NCBI GenBank assembly: GCA_902774055.1
Contig: CACYGX010000001.1
Location: 94,187 to 158,186 of the forward strand
Length of the DNA: 64,000 nucleotides
From: an uncultured Bacteroidales bacterium
GTDB lineage: Bacteria > Bacteroidota > Bacteroidia > Bacteroidales > Muribaculaceae
Direction of reading: 5' to 3'
Below are positions 51,359 through 60,904 of this stretch, in pieces. The notes under the pieces are model-generated. The model saw only the letters and a program-made list of their open reading frames with translations, was not told the DNA's origin and searched no databases. Within the stretch, counting starts at the first letter, position 1. Every line of letters begins with the position of its first letter. A program made the position numbers and the translations under genes.

Positions 51359-52657
51359 TTAACTGAAGAACTGCTTCATCACCTTGATCATGTTCACATG
51401 ATCGTCACACGAGCCGGTCTCGCGCACCGAGTGCATCGCGAGCACGGGGTTGCCCACGTCCACGCCCTCGATGTCGAGTTGTCCCGTGAGGATGTTGCCC
51501 AGGGTCGATCCGCCTGCCACGTCGCTGTGGTTCACAAAGTACTGGAACGGGGCATCGGCTTTCTCACACAGGCTCTTGAAGATGGCTGCCGAGTGGGCAT
51601 CGCTCATGTATTTGCAGTTGGCGTTGACTTTTACGCACGGACCGCCTCCCAGTGCGGGATGGTTGGTCGGGTCATATTTCTCGGGATAGTTGGGATGGAA
51701 GGCGTGGGCGTTGTCGGCCGAGATCATGAACGAACGGTGAACGGCGCGGCCAAAGTCCTCAAAATCGCCGCCCAAAGCCATCACGAGCCTTAGCAACATG
51801 TTGCCAAGAACGGGCGAGTGGGCGCCCTGCTTGGTGCCGCTGCCTGTCTCCTCGTTGTCAAAGATGGCGGCAACCAGCGTAGCGTCTTTATCCTTAGCCT
51901 CGGTAATGGCAGTGATGGCGGCATGTACCATGCTCAGGTCGTCGAGACGGCCAGCTGAGATGAATTCGTTATTCAGGCCAAACAGGCTTGCCTTGCTCAC
52001 ATCATAGAGCATCAGGTCAAAGTCCAGGATATCGGCAGCTTCGACCTGCAATTCGTCGGCAACCAGGTTGACTAGGGTATTCTGCCACTCAAAATCCCTG
52101 TTGATCTTGGTGAGGATGGGCAGCATGTCTTTCTGTTTGGACAGGTGATTGCCCTCGTTGACGGCTCGATTGAAGTGGATGGCCAGGTGCGAGATGCACA
52201 TGAGCGGACGGTCAATCTTGATGAGTTTTGTCACGGGGTGCAGGGCATCTTTTCCCTTGAGCAACACGCGTCCAGCGAGTGATAGGGGACGGTCGAACCA
52301 CGTGTACAGGATGGGACCGCCATAGACCTCGGTATTGAGCCTCAGGATGCCGCCGTCACCAGGAATCTCGCTGGCGGGCTTGATTCTGAAGCATGGTGAG
52401 TCGCTGTGGGCCGCGATAATCTTGAAACCCGTGTCAGCGGGCTTTTTCTTGCCCACCTGCACGGCAAAGATGGCGCTGTCGTTCTTGGTGAAAAAGAATT
52501 TATCACCTGCTTTGGCGGTCATCTTATCGTCAATTTTCTTTTCCTTGAAGCCGTTGGCGATCAGGATTTTCTTCACGGTGTCAACAGCCAGGAAGTTGCA
52601 GGGGCTGTTATCGAGAAACTCGAGCAGCGAGTTCACATAGTCATTCTTGTTACTCAT
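51359..52657 (-). CDS. M18 family metalloaminopeptidase
   Basis: The 432-residue protein is an aspartyl-type aminopeptidase that removes N-terminal residues from peptides in the cytoplasm. Zinc-site motifs are AAHSDSPCF (H84, D86) and FDNEETGSGTKQG (about 266-278), with CVKVNANCKY and a C-terminal GGSTLGNI segment also conserved. Length is typical. It lies 18 bases after the DUF5063 gene. Confidence 0.93.
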   Translation of the reverse strand: MSNKNDYVNSLLEFLDNSPCNFLAVDTVKKILIANGFKEKKIDDKMTAKAGDKFFFTKNDSAIFAVQVGKKKPADTGFKIIAAHSDSPCFRIKPASEIPGDGGILRLNTEVYGGPILYTWFDRPLSLAGRVLLKGKDALHPVTKLIKIDRPLMCISHLAIHFNRAVNEGNHLSKQKDMLPILTKINRDFEWQNTLVNLVADELQVEAADILDFDLMLYDVSKASLFGLNNEFISAGRLDDLSMVHAAITAITEAKDKDATLVAAIFDNEETGSGTKQGAHSPVLGNMLLRLVMALGGDFEDFGRAVHRSFMISADNAHAFHPNYPEKYDPTNHPALGGGPCVKVNANCKYMSDAHSAAIFKSLCEKADAPFQYFVNHSDVAGGSTLGNILTGQLDIEGVDVGNPVLAMHSVRETGSCDDHVNMIKVMKQFFS

Positions 52658-52675
52658 AATATTATTGTATGAAGT

Positions 52676-53176
52676 TTATATTCCGTGGTAGATGGCATTC
52701 AACGCCCTCAGTACGTTGCAGAGCGTTTGACTCCAGTAATTCTCGGCATTTAACCTGCACTGGCACAGCATGTCGTGCTGGGTCTCGGTCATGGCCTCCT
52801 GGGCCGAGTGAATGAGGTTGAAAAACTCCTGGTACAAGTCGGCAAGATTCTCAGACACCGATGCCGAGATGGGCGTGTCGCTGTATTTCATGTCTTCCAC
52901 AAAGACCTCGAGGTAGATGTCTTCCTCGGCCATGAGTTGGGCAACACGCTCCCTGACCATGTCATACACGTCCTCCTCGAGCGCGGGCTCAATATAGGCG
53001 TCGGTGTATGGGTCTTGTTCCAGATCCATCATGGTGATGTACAGGCGAGGCAACAGTTTGAGCATCTTACCCACAAACTGCTCTCGTGAATCGTGTTCCA
53101 GCGCATGCTCCATCGCATGGCAATATTCATTTGCCAGGGCGATGAATGTCAACTCATTAGGTGTCAATTTCTCCAT
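52676..53176 (-). CDS. DUF5063 family protein
   Basis: The 166-residue protein is helical, acidic and cytoplasmic. FIALANEYCHAMEHA, LLPRLYI and EDIYLEVFVEDMKYSD fit DUF5063. Function is unknown. The gene is two bases after nadD and 18 bases before the M18 peptidase, so it is co-transcribed with both. Confidence 0.82.
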   Translation of the reverse strand: MEKLTPNELTFIALANEYCHAMEHALEHDSREQFVGKMLKLLPRLYITMMDLEQDPYTDAYIEPALEEDVYDMVRERVAQLMAEEDIYLEVFVEDMKYSDTPISASVSENLADLYQEFFNLIHSAQEAMTETQHDMLCQCRLNAENYWSQTLCNVLRALNAIYHGI

Positions 53177-53178
53177 GA

Positions 53179-53772
53179 TTACTCTTGCTCTGATTTGCGA
53201 TATAATTGTTTGCGCTCGATGTATCCAAGTACCTCATCGGGCACGTAGTAGCGGACGCTCAGCCCTTGGGAAAGGCGTTCGCGGACTTGGGTTGATGATA
53301 TCTCGATGATGGGGGCGTCAACCAGCTTGACACGGTCTTTCAGCTCGTCAGGGATGTTCACCTCATAACCCAAGCGGGGATAAATGAGCAGGTGGTATTT
53401 GGCAAGGATTTCCTCGCTGTTACGCCACTTGTCAAAAATCTGCCAGTTGTCTCCTCCGGTAACCAGATAGAACTCATCGTCGGGAAATTTGGCTTGCAGG
53501 GCATTGAGCGTGTCGATGGTGTAGGACGGCTTGGGCATGGTAAATTCAAATGCCGATGTCTCAACGCCCTCCATGGGACGTGACACCATCTCGACCATGC
53601 GCAACCGGTCGGTGTCGGCCACTTGACGTTTCTTATCGGCCTTCAACGGATTAACGGGCGACACCATGAACCACAAGCGGTCCACGGCTCCGCTGCCGAT
53701 AATGTGCTGTGCGATAATCGCATGGCCAATGTGTATCGGGTCAAATGACCCGCCGAATATCCCAATTCTCAT
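53179..53772 (-). CDS. nadD: Nicotinate-nucleotide adenylyltransferase
   Basis: NadD adenylates nicotinate mononucleotide to deamido-NAD. The 197-residue protein has the nucleotidyltransferase motif GGSFDPIHIGH (7-17) and the C-terminal ISSTQVRERL. It is six bases after gmk and two before DUF5063. It complements nadC at 21.6 kb. Confidence 0.95.
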   Translation of the reverse strand: MRIGIFGGSFDPIHIGHAIIAQHIIGSGAVDRLWFMVSPVNPLKADKKRQVADTDRLRMVEMVSRPMEGVETSAFEFTMPKPSYTIDTLNALQAKFPDDEFYLVTGGDNWQIFDKWRNSEEILAKYHLLIYPRLGYEVNIPDELKDRVKLVDAPIIEISSTQVRERLSQGLSVRYYVPDEVLGYIERKQLYRKSEQE

Positions 53773-53778
53773 TTTTGG

Positions 53779-54354
53779 TTAATCGTTAGAAACAAACTCG
53801 GTGATGAGATCGTGGACCTCGTTGACAGCGGTATCCAGGTCGTCGTTGATGACGGTGTGGTCAAATTGCGGACCGATTGAGATTTCAAATTCCGCTTTAT
53901 CCACGCGAGCCTTGATATCCTCCATGCTGTCGGTGCCGCGTTTGATGAGGCGCTGGCGCAACACTTCGACGCTGGGCGGCTGGATGAAGATGGACAACGC
54001 GCGGTCGCCATACATCTTCTTGACGTTCACGCCGCCCAGCACATCCAGGTCGAGCACGACGTTCTTGCCCATGCCCGTGATGCGTTCCACCTCGCTCTTG
54101 GGGGTGCCGTAGTAGCGTCCAGCATAGACTTCTTGGTATTCAACCAGTTCGTCATTGGCAATCATTCGCTCAAATTCCTCGGGTGTCAGGTAGTAATAGT
54201 CCACGCCATGCACCTCCTGGCCACGGCGGGGGCGGGTAGTGGCCGATACCGAGAAGGCCAGGCGCAACGACTCGTCCTGCATGATGCGACCGATGATGGT
54301 CGATTTGCCTGAACCCGACGGCGCCGAAATGATAATCAATTTGCCCTGTTCCAT
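53779..54354 (-). CDS. gmk: Guanylate kinase
   Basis: Gmk converts GMP to GDP. The 191-residue protein has the P-loop APSGSGKST (11-19), SVSATTRPRR and a GMP-binding GVDYYYLTPEEFE region. Size is typical. It lies between a small barrel protein and nadD, spaced 19 and 6 bases. Confidence 0.95.
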   Translation of the reverse strand: MEQGKLIIISAPSGSGKSTIIGRIMQDESLRLAFSVSATTRPRRGQEVHGVDYYYLTPEEFERMIANDELVEYQEVYAGRYYGTPKSEVERITGMGKNVVLDLDVLGGVNVKKMYGDRALSIFIQPPSVEVLRQRLIKRGTDSMEDIKARVDKAEFEISIGPQFDHTVINDDLDTAVNEVHDLITEFVSND

Positions 54355-54373
54355 ATCGTGTTGGGTGTATAGG

Positions 54374-54889
54374 TTAGAAGGTATATTTTATACCCAGCAC
54401 GGTCACCGACTGATTATAGTCCTTCATGATCTGGAAGCGCTCTTCACTGTAAAAATACAGATGATCCTTGACCCTATATTCAGCACCCATGCCGATGTTG
54501 GCACCGCAACGGTCACGCTCATCTTTTCGCTCGCCAATCAGTTTGTCAACAATATCCACTCCAGTTGACGTTGAAGGCTTATATGTAAAGTGGCCATAGG
54601 AGAATCCTGCAAGGGGATAGATGGCGAATGAGGAACTCGTGGGAATAATGTAGTGGAGATTCAAGTTGGCGTTGATAGCGGTCCAGTCGTCGCTCTCAAA
54701 AAAATAGATGAACTCGGGAGCGAGGCGAAAGTTAGTGACGGGCTCATATTGAATTTGTATGCCCAAACCTGCCATGGAGTGACGGGAAGCATAAACAAAC
54801 TGAGCTGCTGCTGATGCATTACCCTGCTCCGCATTGGCGGTGAAGGCTGAGATGAGGGCAACGATGGCCATGAAAATATACTTTCTCAT
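54374..54889 (-). CDS. Small outer-membrane beta-barrel protein
   Basis: The 171-residue protein has a signal peptide (about 1-20, ending NAEQ), eight or so amphipathic strands and the terminal strand VTVLGIKYTF ending in Phe, which fits an outer-membrane barrel recognised by BamA. It belongs to the OmpA/OmpX-like small porin group by shape, not by a diagnostic motif. It lies 66 bases downstream of yicC. Confidence 0.72.
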   Translation of the reverse strand: MRKYIFMAIVALISAFTANAEQGNASAAAQFVYASRHSMAGLGIQIQYEPVTNFRLAPEFIYFFESDDWTAINANLNLHYIIPTSSSFAIYPLAGFSYGHFTYKPSTSTGVDIVDKLIGERKDERDRCGANIGMGAEYRVKDHLYFYSEERFQIMKDYNQSVTVLGIKYTF

Positions 54890-54955
54890 TTTATTATAGT
54901 TGTTAATAGTTAATACTCAATTCTAATGGATCGGTACGCGTTGAGACGCGTGAGT

Positions 54956-55837
54956 TTACAATACATTCAGGACCTGTTCCTTGATTTGCTCCAGGTGGTC
55001 CTTCATGCGCACCACAAGGTTTTGCAAATCGGCCTGATTGGCCTTGGAACCCATCGTGTTCACCTCGCGGCCGATTTCCTGGCTGATAAATCCCAACTTC
55101 TTGCCCTGGCCCGGCTCTTCGCCGTGCATCGTGTCCAAGAAGTACTTCAGGTGATTCTGGAGGCGTATTTTCTCCTCGGTGATATCGAGTTTCTCGATAT
55201 AATAAATGAGTTCCTGCTCAAAGCGGTTCTTGTCGTAATCGACCTCTTTGATCTTGGCCAGGGCGTCAAGGATGCGTCCCTTGATTTTCTGGGTGCGGGG
55301 CTCCTCATAGCGGGGTACCTCGTCGAGCAGGGCCTGTATCGCGGCAATTTTTTCTTCAAAGAATGTCGCTAGCCGCGCGCCCTCCTGGCGGCGGAAGGCG
55401 ATCAGCTGCTCGGTTGCCTGGGTGACGACTTCCTTCACCACAGCGAGTTCCTCTTCGTCGGCCTCGGTGGCTTTGGCGTCGGTCTTGAGGGCATCGGGCA
55501 TGCGCAGCAGGGTGGCGTACCAGTCCTCGGGCTGCGGCAGATTTAATACCTTGGCCATTTCCTCGATTTGTGCCTTATATTGCTGCAACATCGGGATGTT
55601 GATGGTGCCCGACGTGGCGCCCTCGATGGGCTCACAATAGACAAACAGGTCAATCTTGCCACGCAACAGAGCCTTGGACACGATGTTGCGCAGTTCCATT
55701 TCAATTTCTCGATGGCTTTGAGGCGTGCGGACCCCAAAATCCAGCTGCTTGCTGTTAAGTGACTTGACTTCGGCAGTGATTTTCTTGTTGTTATAGACCT
55801 TAACCGCCTTGCCAAATCCGGTCATGGATAGTATCAT
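54956..55837 (-). CDS. YicC-family endoribonuclease
   Basis: The 293-residue protein begins MILSMTGFGKA, the invariant family start, and ends with the conserved helical region (RFEQELIYYIEKLDITEEKIR, KKLGFISQEIGREVNTMGSKAN). YicC has been shown to be an endoribonuclease in Escherichia coli, where it affects small-RNA stability. Two residues upstream is another ATG, which is less consistent with the family. It leads the second leftward housekeeping block. Confidence 0.9.
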   Translation of the reverse strand: MILSMTGFGKAVKVYNNKKITAEVKSLNSKQLDFGVRTPQSHREIEMELRNIVSKALLRGKIDLFVYCEPIEGATSGTINIPMLQQYKAQIEEMAKVLNLPQPEDWYATLLRMPDALKTDAKATEADEEELAVVKEVVTQATEQLIAFRRQEGARLATFFEEKIAAIQALLDEVPRYEEPRTQKIKGRILDALAKIKEVDYDKNRFEQELIYYIEKLDITEEKIRLQNHLKYFLDTMHGEEPGQGKKLGFISQEIGREVNTMGSKANQADLQNLVVRMKDHLEQIKEQVLNVL

Positions 55838-55866
55838 TGTCAAATTAGATTTTTAATTACAATCTG

Positions 55867-55874
55867 CAAAATTA
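55867..55874 (-). promoter_or_regulatory. -7 promoter box (TAATTTTG) for yicC
   Basis: An exact TAnnTTTG match on the minus strand, 29 bases before the ATG. No good -33 box; the best CAAA is 25 bases away. Confidence 0.5.
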
Positions 55875-55920
55875 CCAAAAAAAACTATTTCTCCCATATC
55901 AAACCCTAAAAAAAGACCGC

Positions 55921-55934
55921 AATACCAATTCGCT
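55921..55934. repeat. Partial copy of the intergenic repeat edge
   Basis: AATACCAATTCGCT matches 45446-45460 (AATACCAATTTCGCT) except for one missing T. It lies inside a larger inverted repeat in which CCGCAAT (55918-55924, overlapping it) pairs with ATTGCGG (55965-55971). Confidence 0.4.
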
Positions 55935-56002
55935 CAAATTGCAAACAATAGAAAAAACTGCCTCATTGCGGCAAGAGTGTTGCAAAATCAGATTATTTCT
56001 TG

Positions 56003-56010
56003 TAATTTTG
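56003..56010 (+). promoter_or_regulatory. -7 promoter box (TAATTTTG) of the surface-glycan operon
   Basis: An exact TAnnTTTG match, with TTGC 19 bases upstream (55980-55983), 41 bases before the glycosyltransferase ATG. No other promoter of this type was found up to 63.7 kb, so all six genes may be read from here. Confidence 0.55.
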
Positions 56011-56051
56011 CAGGTTGGTCATGAGGACCAATAGAAGAAAAACAGTAAAAA

Positions 56052-56999
56052 ATGGGAAACTCGATATTAGCAATCGTGGTGCCTTGCTTCAACGAGGAGG
56101 AAGTGTTGCCACAGACCAATCAGCAACTGCGCGCCCTGCTCGACGGCATGATGCGTGACGGGCTGGTGGGCAATGGGAGTTACATCCTCTATGTCAACGA
56201 TGGGTCGCGTGACCGCACGTGGGAAATCATCGCTGGATATAGCGAGGCCGATGTCCATGTGAGGGGCCTTAAACTGGCAGGAAATGTGGGACACCAGAAC
56301 GCCCTGATGGCGGGTCTGGAAACTGCCCGCCAGGATGCTGATGTGACCGTCTCGATCGACGCCGACCTGCAGGACGACATCCATGCCATCCCCGAGATGG
56401 TCAACAAGTATAACGATGGCTGTGACATCGTGTATGGCGTGCGCCGCAAGCGCACGACCGATACCTTCTTCAAGCGCACCACGGCCCAGATGTTCTATAA
56501 GTTCATGACGGGCATGGGTGTGAAATCGGTCTATAACCACGCCGACTTCAGGTTGATGAGCCGTCGTGCGGTGGATGCCTTGTGCCAGTACGAGGAACGC
56601 AACCTGTTCCTGCGCGGCCTGGTGCCCCTGCTGGGCTACAAGACCGACCAGGTCTATTATGACCGCTTGGAGCGTCAAGCCGGCGAGAGCAAGTACCCGT
56701 TGAGCAAGATGTTGTCCTTCGCCATCGATGGCGTCACCTCGTTCAGTGTCAAGCCGTTGCGGCTGATTTTTGACTTGGGACTCGTTTTCCTGCTCATCAG
56801 CTTGGGCATTCTGGTCTATGTGATTGTGGCCTTGTGCCAGGGCCGTGGCGTGCAGGGTTGGGCGTCGTTGATGTTGTCCATCTGGTTTGTGGGTGGCTGT
56901 GTGCTCATCTGCCTCAGTATCATTGCCGCCTATATCGGGCGAATCTACACCGAGGACAAACACAGGCCCCGCTATAATATTGAGACCTACCTTAAATAA
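56052..56999 (+). CDS. GT2 polyprenyl-phosphate glycosyltransferase (GtrB/DPM-like)
   Basis: The 315-residue protein has a GT-A domain (about 1-225) with VPCFNEEEVL and the sugar-nucleotide/metal motif SIDADLQDD (D103, D105), then two C-terminal membrane helices (about 237-258 and 270-293). This layout fits enzymes that load one sugar onto undecaprenyl phosphate at the inner membrane (GtrB, ArnC, DPM1 type). It is the first gene of the glycan operon; the next start is 15 bases past its stop. Confidence 0.9.
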   Translation: MGNSILAIVVPCFNEEEVLPQTNQQLRALLDGMMRDGLVGNGSYILYVNDGSRDRTWEIIAGYSEADVHVRGLKLAGNVGHQNALMAGLETARQDADVTVSIDADLQDDIHAIPEMVNKYNDGCDIVYGVRRKRTTDTFFKRTTAQMFYKFMTGMGVKSVYNHADFRLMSRRAVDALCQYEERNLFLRGLVPLLGYKTDQVYYDRLERQAGESKYPLSKMLSFAIDGVTSFSVKPLRLIFDLGLVFLLISLGILVYVIVALCQGRGVQGWASLMLSIWFVGGCVLICLSIIAAYIGRIYTEDKHRPRYNIETYLK

Positions 57000-57014
57000 T
57001 TGAATTCCAATAGT

Positions 57015-57530
57015 ATGACAGAGATACAAAAAGGTGCTGAGCCCCGAGTGCCACGTCCCAGCGACATCAGGCTCTTCTTGACCGACGTTGACGGAACGCT
57101 CACCGATGGCGGCATGTACTACGGGTCGGATGGCACCGAATTTAAGAAATTCAACACCCGTGACGGCATGGGACTGCAGATGCTGCAACGCACTGGCGTC
57201 AAGGTGGGCATCGTCACCAGCGAAAATGTGGCCATCAACGTGAACCGTGCCAAGAAACTGGGGCTGGATTACCTCAAGCAGGGCGCACGCGACGGTGGCA
57301 AACTGGCGGCAACACGCGAAATCTGTGACGAGATGGGCATCACCATGCAAGAGGTGGCCTACGTAGGCGACGATGTGAACTGCTTCGACTTGCTGTCGGC
57401 AGTGGGGTGGGCGGCCTGTCCCGCTGATGCCTGTGACAAGGTGAAAAACATTCCTGGCATACACATTCTGTCTCGCCGTGGCGGTGATGCCTGCGTGCGC
57501 GAGTGGATTGACATGATTCTGGCTGAATAA
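57015..57530 (+). CDS. KdsC-like HAD phosphatase
   Basis: The 171-residue protein lacks a cap domain and has FLTDVDGTLTDG (D24, D26), VTSEN, a conserved Lys in GARDGGKLAA and VAYVGDDVNC, as in 3-deoxy-D-manno-octulosonate-8-phosphate phosphatase. KDO synthesis for lipid A-core is the likely role, but related enzymes act on phosphorylated nonulosonic acids. No kdsA or kdsB is nearby. The ATG chosen avoids an in-frame TTG at the preceding stop codon. The stop shares one base with the flippase start. Confidence 0.85.
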   Translation: MTEIQKGAEPRVPRPSDIRLFLTDVDGTLTDGGMYYGSDGTEFKKFNTRDGMGLQMLQRTGVKVGIVTSENVAINVNRAKKLGLDYLKQGARDGGKLAATREICDEMGITMQEVAYVGDDVNCFDLLSAVGWAACPADACDKVKNIPGIHILSRRGGDACVREWIDMILAE

Positions 57531-59026
57531 TGAGTGGCGAGAACGATAATCAGACCTTGAAACAAAAGACGGCCCAAGGCCTCTTTTGGGGCTTGCTGAG
57601 CAGCGGCGGTATGCAACTGCTCAATTTGATTATCGGCATTTTCCTCGCCCGCCTGCTCTCCCCTGGAGAATATGGCATCGTCGGCATGTTGGCCATCTTC
57701 TCACTCATTGCCGTTAACTTGCAAGAAAGCGGTTTCGGGGTTGCCCTGGTTAATATCAAGGAGATCAAGCACAACGACTATAACTCGGTGTTTTGGTTTA
57801 ATATTGGCGTTAGCATTCTGTTATATTTGATACTGTTCCTGTGTGCCCCGCTCATTGCCGCATTTTTCCATCAACCTTGCCTGACGTCGTTGTCTAGATT
57901 TCTCTTCTTGGGAATTATCTTTGCGGCACTCGGCGTCTCTCCAAATGCAATGCTCGTGAGGAGCCTGAAGATGAAGGAAAAGGCGATAACCTCGTTGTCT
58001 GCCTTGGTTATCTCGGGTTCGGTGGCTGTAGTCATGGCCATGAAGGGGTTCTCCTACTGGAGCCTGGCGACTCAGCAGGTATTATATAATGTGGTAATCA
58101 GCATTGGGCGATATTACTACACCCGCTGGTGCCCCACGTTCAAGGTGAATTTCACTCCCGTGAAACAGATGTTCTCATTCAGTTACAAAGTGCTGATTAC
58201 TGCTATCTTGACGACCATCAACAACAATGTGTTGACCGTTATCTTCGGCCGTTTGTTCCCGGCACAGGCTGTGGGCAACTTTACCCAAGCCAACAAGTGG
58301 AACACGATGGCCAACCAGTTGGTGACCAATACGGTGGCCCAGGTGGCCCAGCCCGTCCTTACTCGTGTCACCGACGATAACGAGCGCCAACGCCGCGTCT
58401 TCGGCAAGATGCTTCGTTTCACGGCCTTCCTTGCTTTCCCTGCCATGTTCGGCCTGGCGATAGTGGCTCCGCAGGTCATCTTGCTTGCCATTGGCGACAA
58501 GTGGATTAACAGTATCCCCTTGCTGCAGGTTTTGTGCATCAGCGGCGCTTTTATCCCGTTATATACGGTCTATCAGAACCTGTTCTTGAGTCAAGGCAAG
58601 TCCGATACCTACATGTGGCTCACTATCGGTCAGATAGCGGCTATACTTATCGCGGTACTGGCTTGTCATCGTTTGGGTGTCATGGCGATGGTCATAGCCT
58701 TTGCATGCATCAATGTTTTGTGGCTCTTGATGTGGCAGTGGTTCGCTTCCAAACTCATTGGATACCGTTTTATGACCATGCTGCGAGATCTGTTGCCGTT
58801 CATGGTGATTGCCTTGATAGCGATGGCCATTACTTATTATGTGACACAGCCCATCAGCAACATGGCTCTATTGCTGCTGGTGCGCGTTCTTCTTGCTGCT
58901 GCACTTTATATCATGGCGATGAAATTGCTGCATGCAAAAATTCTCGAGGACTGTATCGAGTTCATTCTTTCCCGTAAAAATAAGAAAACCAATATCATAA
59001 ACGATCAAGAAGACAATGAAAGGTAA
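57530..59026 (+). CDS. MOP-superfamily oligosaccharide flippase (Wzx-like)
   Basis: The 498-residue protein has about 12-14 membrane helices and the family start TLKQKTAQGLFWGLLSSGGM and ARLLSPGEYGIVGML. This is the WzxC-type lipopolysaccharide/exopolysaccharide translocase group, which moves lipid-linked glycans across the inner membrane. It overlaps the KdsC-like gene by one base and galE by eleven, pointing to tight co-expression. Confidence 0.92.
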   Translation: MSGENDNQTLKQKTAQGLFWGLLSSGGMQLLNLIIGIFLARLLSPGEYGIVGMLAIFSLIAVNLQESGFGVALVNIKEIKHNDYNSVFWFNIGVSILLYLILFLCAPLIAAFFHQPCLTSLSRFLFLGIIFAALGVSPNAMLVRSLKMKEKAITSLSALVISGSVAVVMAMKGFSYWSLATQQVLYNVVISIGRYYYTRWCPTFKVNFTPVKQMFSFSYKVLITAILTTINNNVLTVIFGRLFPAQAVGNFTQANKWNTMANQLVTNTVAQVAQPVLTRVTDDNERQRRVFGKMLRFTAFLAFPAMFGLAIVAPQVILLAIGDKWINSIPLLQVLCISGAFIPLYTVYQNLFLSQGKSDTYMWLTIGQIAAILIAVLACHRLGVMAMVIAFACINVLWLLMWQWFASKLIGYRFMTMLRDLLPFMVIALIAMAITYYVTQPISNMALLLLVRVLLAAALYIMAMKLLHAKILEDCIEFILSRKNKKTNIINDQEDNER

Positions 59027-60050
59027 AATTTTAGTGACTGGCGGAACCGGCTTCATCGGTTCGCACACTACGGTCGAGCTGCAACAGGCCGGCTACGAGG
59101 TAGTCATCATCGACGACCTGAGTAACAGTAACATTGATGTGCTGGACGGTATCGAGCGCATTACGGGCATCCGCCCCGTGTTTGTCAAGGGCGACTGTAA
59201 GGACCGCGCTGTGGTGCGCAAGCTCTTTGAGGATAATCCCGGCATCAGCGGTATCATCAATTTTGCAGCAAGCAAAGCCGTGGGCGAGAGCATCGAGAAG
59301 CCCATCATGTATTACAGCAACAACATCAACATCCTGCTCAACTTGTTGGAACTGATGCCCGAGTTTGGCGTGAAGGGGTTTGTATTCTCGTCGTCATGCA
59401 CGGTCTATGGCGAGCCCGACAAGAATCCCATCACCGAGGATGCGCCCACCAAGAAGGCCACCTCGCCCTATGGCGCCACCAAGCAGATCTGTGAGGACAT
59501 CATCAGCGACGTCATCCGCAGCGGTAGCCCCATCAAGGCCATCCTGTTGCGCTACTTCAACCCGATTGGCGCCCATCCCAGTGCCGAAATCGGCGAACTG
59601 CCCAATGGCGTCCCCCAGAACCTGGTGCCCTATCTGACTCAGACCGCTATCGGCGTGCGCAAGGAGTTGAGCATCTTTGGTGACGACTATCCCACGCGCG
59701 ACGGTTCCTGCATCCGCGACTTCATCAACGTCGTTGACCTGGCCAAGGCCCACGTCAAAGCGCTGGAACGCATGCTCGAGGACAAGAGCGACGAGGCATT
59801 GGAAATCTTCAACATCGGCACGGGAAACGGAGCATCGGTGCTCGAGTTGCTCCACTCGTTTGAACGTGCAACAGGCGTGAAGGTGCCCCACAAGATTGCA
59901 CCGCGTCGTCCGGGCGACATCGTCCAGATTTGGGCCGATCCCAAGCGTGCCAACGAAGTCCTCGGCTGGCATGCCGAGATTTCACTCGACGACACCATGC
60001 TCAGCGCCTGGAACTGGCAAAAACGCCTCCGTGAACGCGGCATCATGTAA
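59016..60050 (+). CDS. galE: UDP-glucose 4-epimerase
   Basis: GalE interconverts UDP-glucose and UDP-galactose, supplying galactose for glycans. The 344-residue protein is an extended SDR with GGTGFIG (9-15), SSSCTVYG and Y152/K156 in PYGATK, and the terminal substrate-binding region RPGDIVQIWADP. It overlaps the flippase by eleven bases. UDP-GlcNAc epimerase activity cannot be excluded. Confidence 0.93.
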   Translation: MKGKILVTGGTGFIGSHTTVELQQAGYEVVIIDDLSNSNIDVLDGIERITGIRPVFVKGDCKDRAVVRKLFEDNPGISGIINFAASKAVGESIEKPIMYYSNNINILLNLLELMPEFGVKGFVFSSSCTVYGEPDKNPITEDAPTKKATSPYGATKQICEDIISDVIRSGSPIKAILLRYFNPIGAHPSAEIGELPNGVPQNLVPYLTQTAIGVRKELSIFGDDYPTRDGSCIRDFINVVDLAKAHVKALERMLEDKSDEALEIFNIGTGNGASVLELLHSFERATGVKVPHKIAPRRPGDIVQIWADPKRANEVLGWHAEISLDDTMLSAWNWQKRLRERGIM

Positions 60051-60068
60051 GTAATATATTTCTATTTG

Positions 60069-60878
60069 ATGAGCGACAAGCCAACATTCAATCAACAAGA
60101 GCTCAGGGCAAGATTCAACCCCGAGGGCTCCCCGCTGCGCCGCCAACAAATGGTCATGCTCGAGATGGTAAAGGTACTTGATTCCATCTGTAAAAAGCAT
60201 AATATACCATACTTCCTGTATGGCGGCACCTTGTTGGGCGCATTTCGTCACAATGGGTTTATTCCATGGGACGACGATTTGGATGTAGCCATGATGCGCA
60301 GCGATTACAAGCGCTTGTTGAAGGTCTTGCCCGATGAGTTGCCTGAGCATATTGTCCTCCAGACAAACGATACAGACAGGAATTACTTCTTCTTTGTCGG
60401 TAAACTGAGAGACAAGAGGTCTTTCCTTGATGAAGACAGTTTTGACATGGTGTTCAAGGAACGTGGCATCTTTATCGATATCTTTCCGCTTGATAAGTTA
60501 CTGCCATGGTCTCAACGGCTGCGGTTGCAGAGCCCTGCCTACAACATTTTTCGCAAGGGAGACGGGAGTAATGGCTCGATGCGGAAGATTAGGGCATTGA
60601 CATGGTTCAATCGTCATGTCTCATTTCCATTGCTCCGCTTCATCAGCCGTTGCAGTGGCACCCAGGCGCTCATGTGTGACTACGGAATCCCGTTTCACAA
60701 CATCTATGACCTGCAGGATGTGTTCCCGTTGACAACCCATGATTTTGAGGGTGTTCAACTCTCTGTTCCCGGCAATAGCCATCACATGCTCCAAACCATG
60801 TATGGTGACTACACGCAACTACCTGATGACCTCGACAATGTTTACCACCATGTTGAGCGACTAGAATTTTACGATTAA
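60069..60878 (+). CDS. LicD-family phospho-headgroup transferase
   Basis: The 269-residue protein has the LicD hallmarks YGGTLLGAFRHNGFIPWDDDL (GGTLLGA 52-58, PWDDDLD 66-72), the nucleotidyltransferase-type metal site used to transfer phosphocholine (or a similar aminoalkyl phosphate) from a CDP-activated donor to a sugar. The next gene encodes a LicC-like cytidylyltransferase, the enzyme that would make such a donor. A TTG three bases earlier is in frame; the ATG was preferred. No licA or licB gene is present. Confidence 0.9.
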   Translation: MSDKPTFNQQELRARFNPEGSPLRRQQMVMLEMVKVLDSICKKHNIPYFLYGGTLLGAFRHNGFIPWDDDLDVAMMRSDYKRLLKVLPDELPEHIVLQTNDTDRNYFFFVGKLRDKRSFLDEDSFDMVFKERGIFIDIFPLDKLLPWSQRLRLQSPAYNIFRKGDGSNGSMRKIRALTWFNRHVSFPLLRFISRCSGTQALMCDYGIPFHNIYDLQDVFPLTTHDFEGVQLSVPGNSHHMLQTMYGDYTQLPDDLDNVYHHVERLEFYD

Positions 60879-60904
60879 ACATCTTTATATAAAAAATATT
60901 TAAT

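Noticed and set aside
54937-54952. ACGCGT...ACGCGT hairpin between yicC and the barrel gene
   Set aside because: The stem is only six bases, has no T-run, and each arm is itself a common palindrome; too little support for a terminator or operator.
56067-57464. Minus-strand frame of 465 codons opposite the glycosyltransferase and KdsC-like genes
   Set aside because: It spans two well-defined genes on the other strand, is rich in His/Gln/Ala as typical for antisense frames, and has no promoter or family features.
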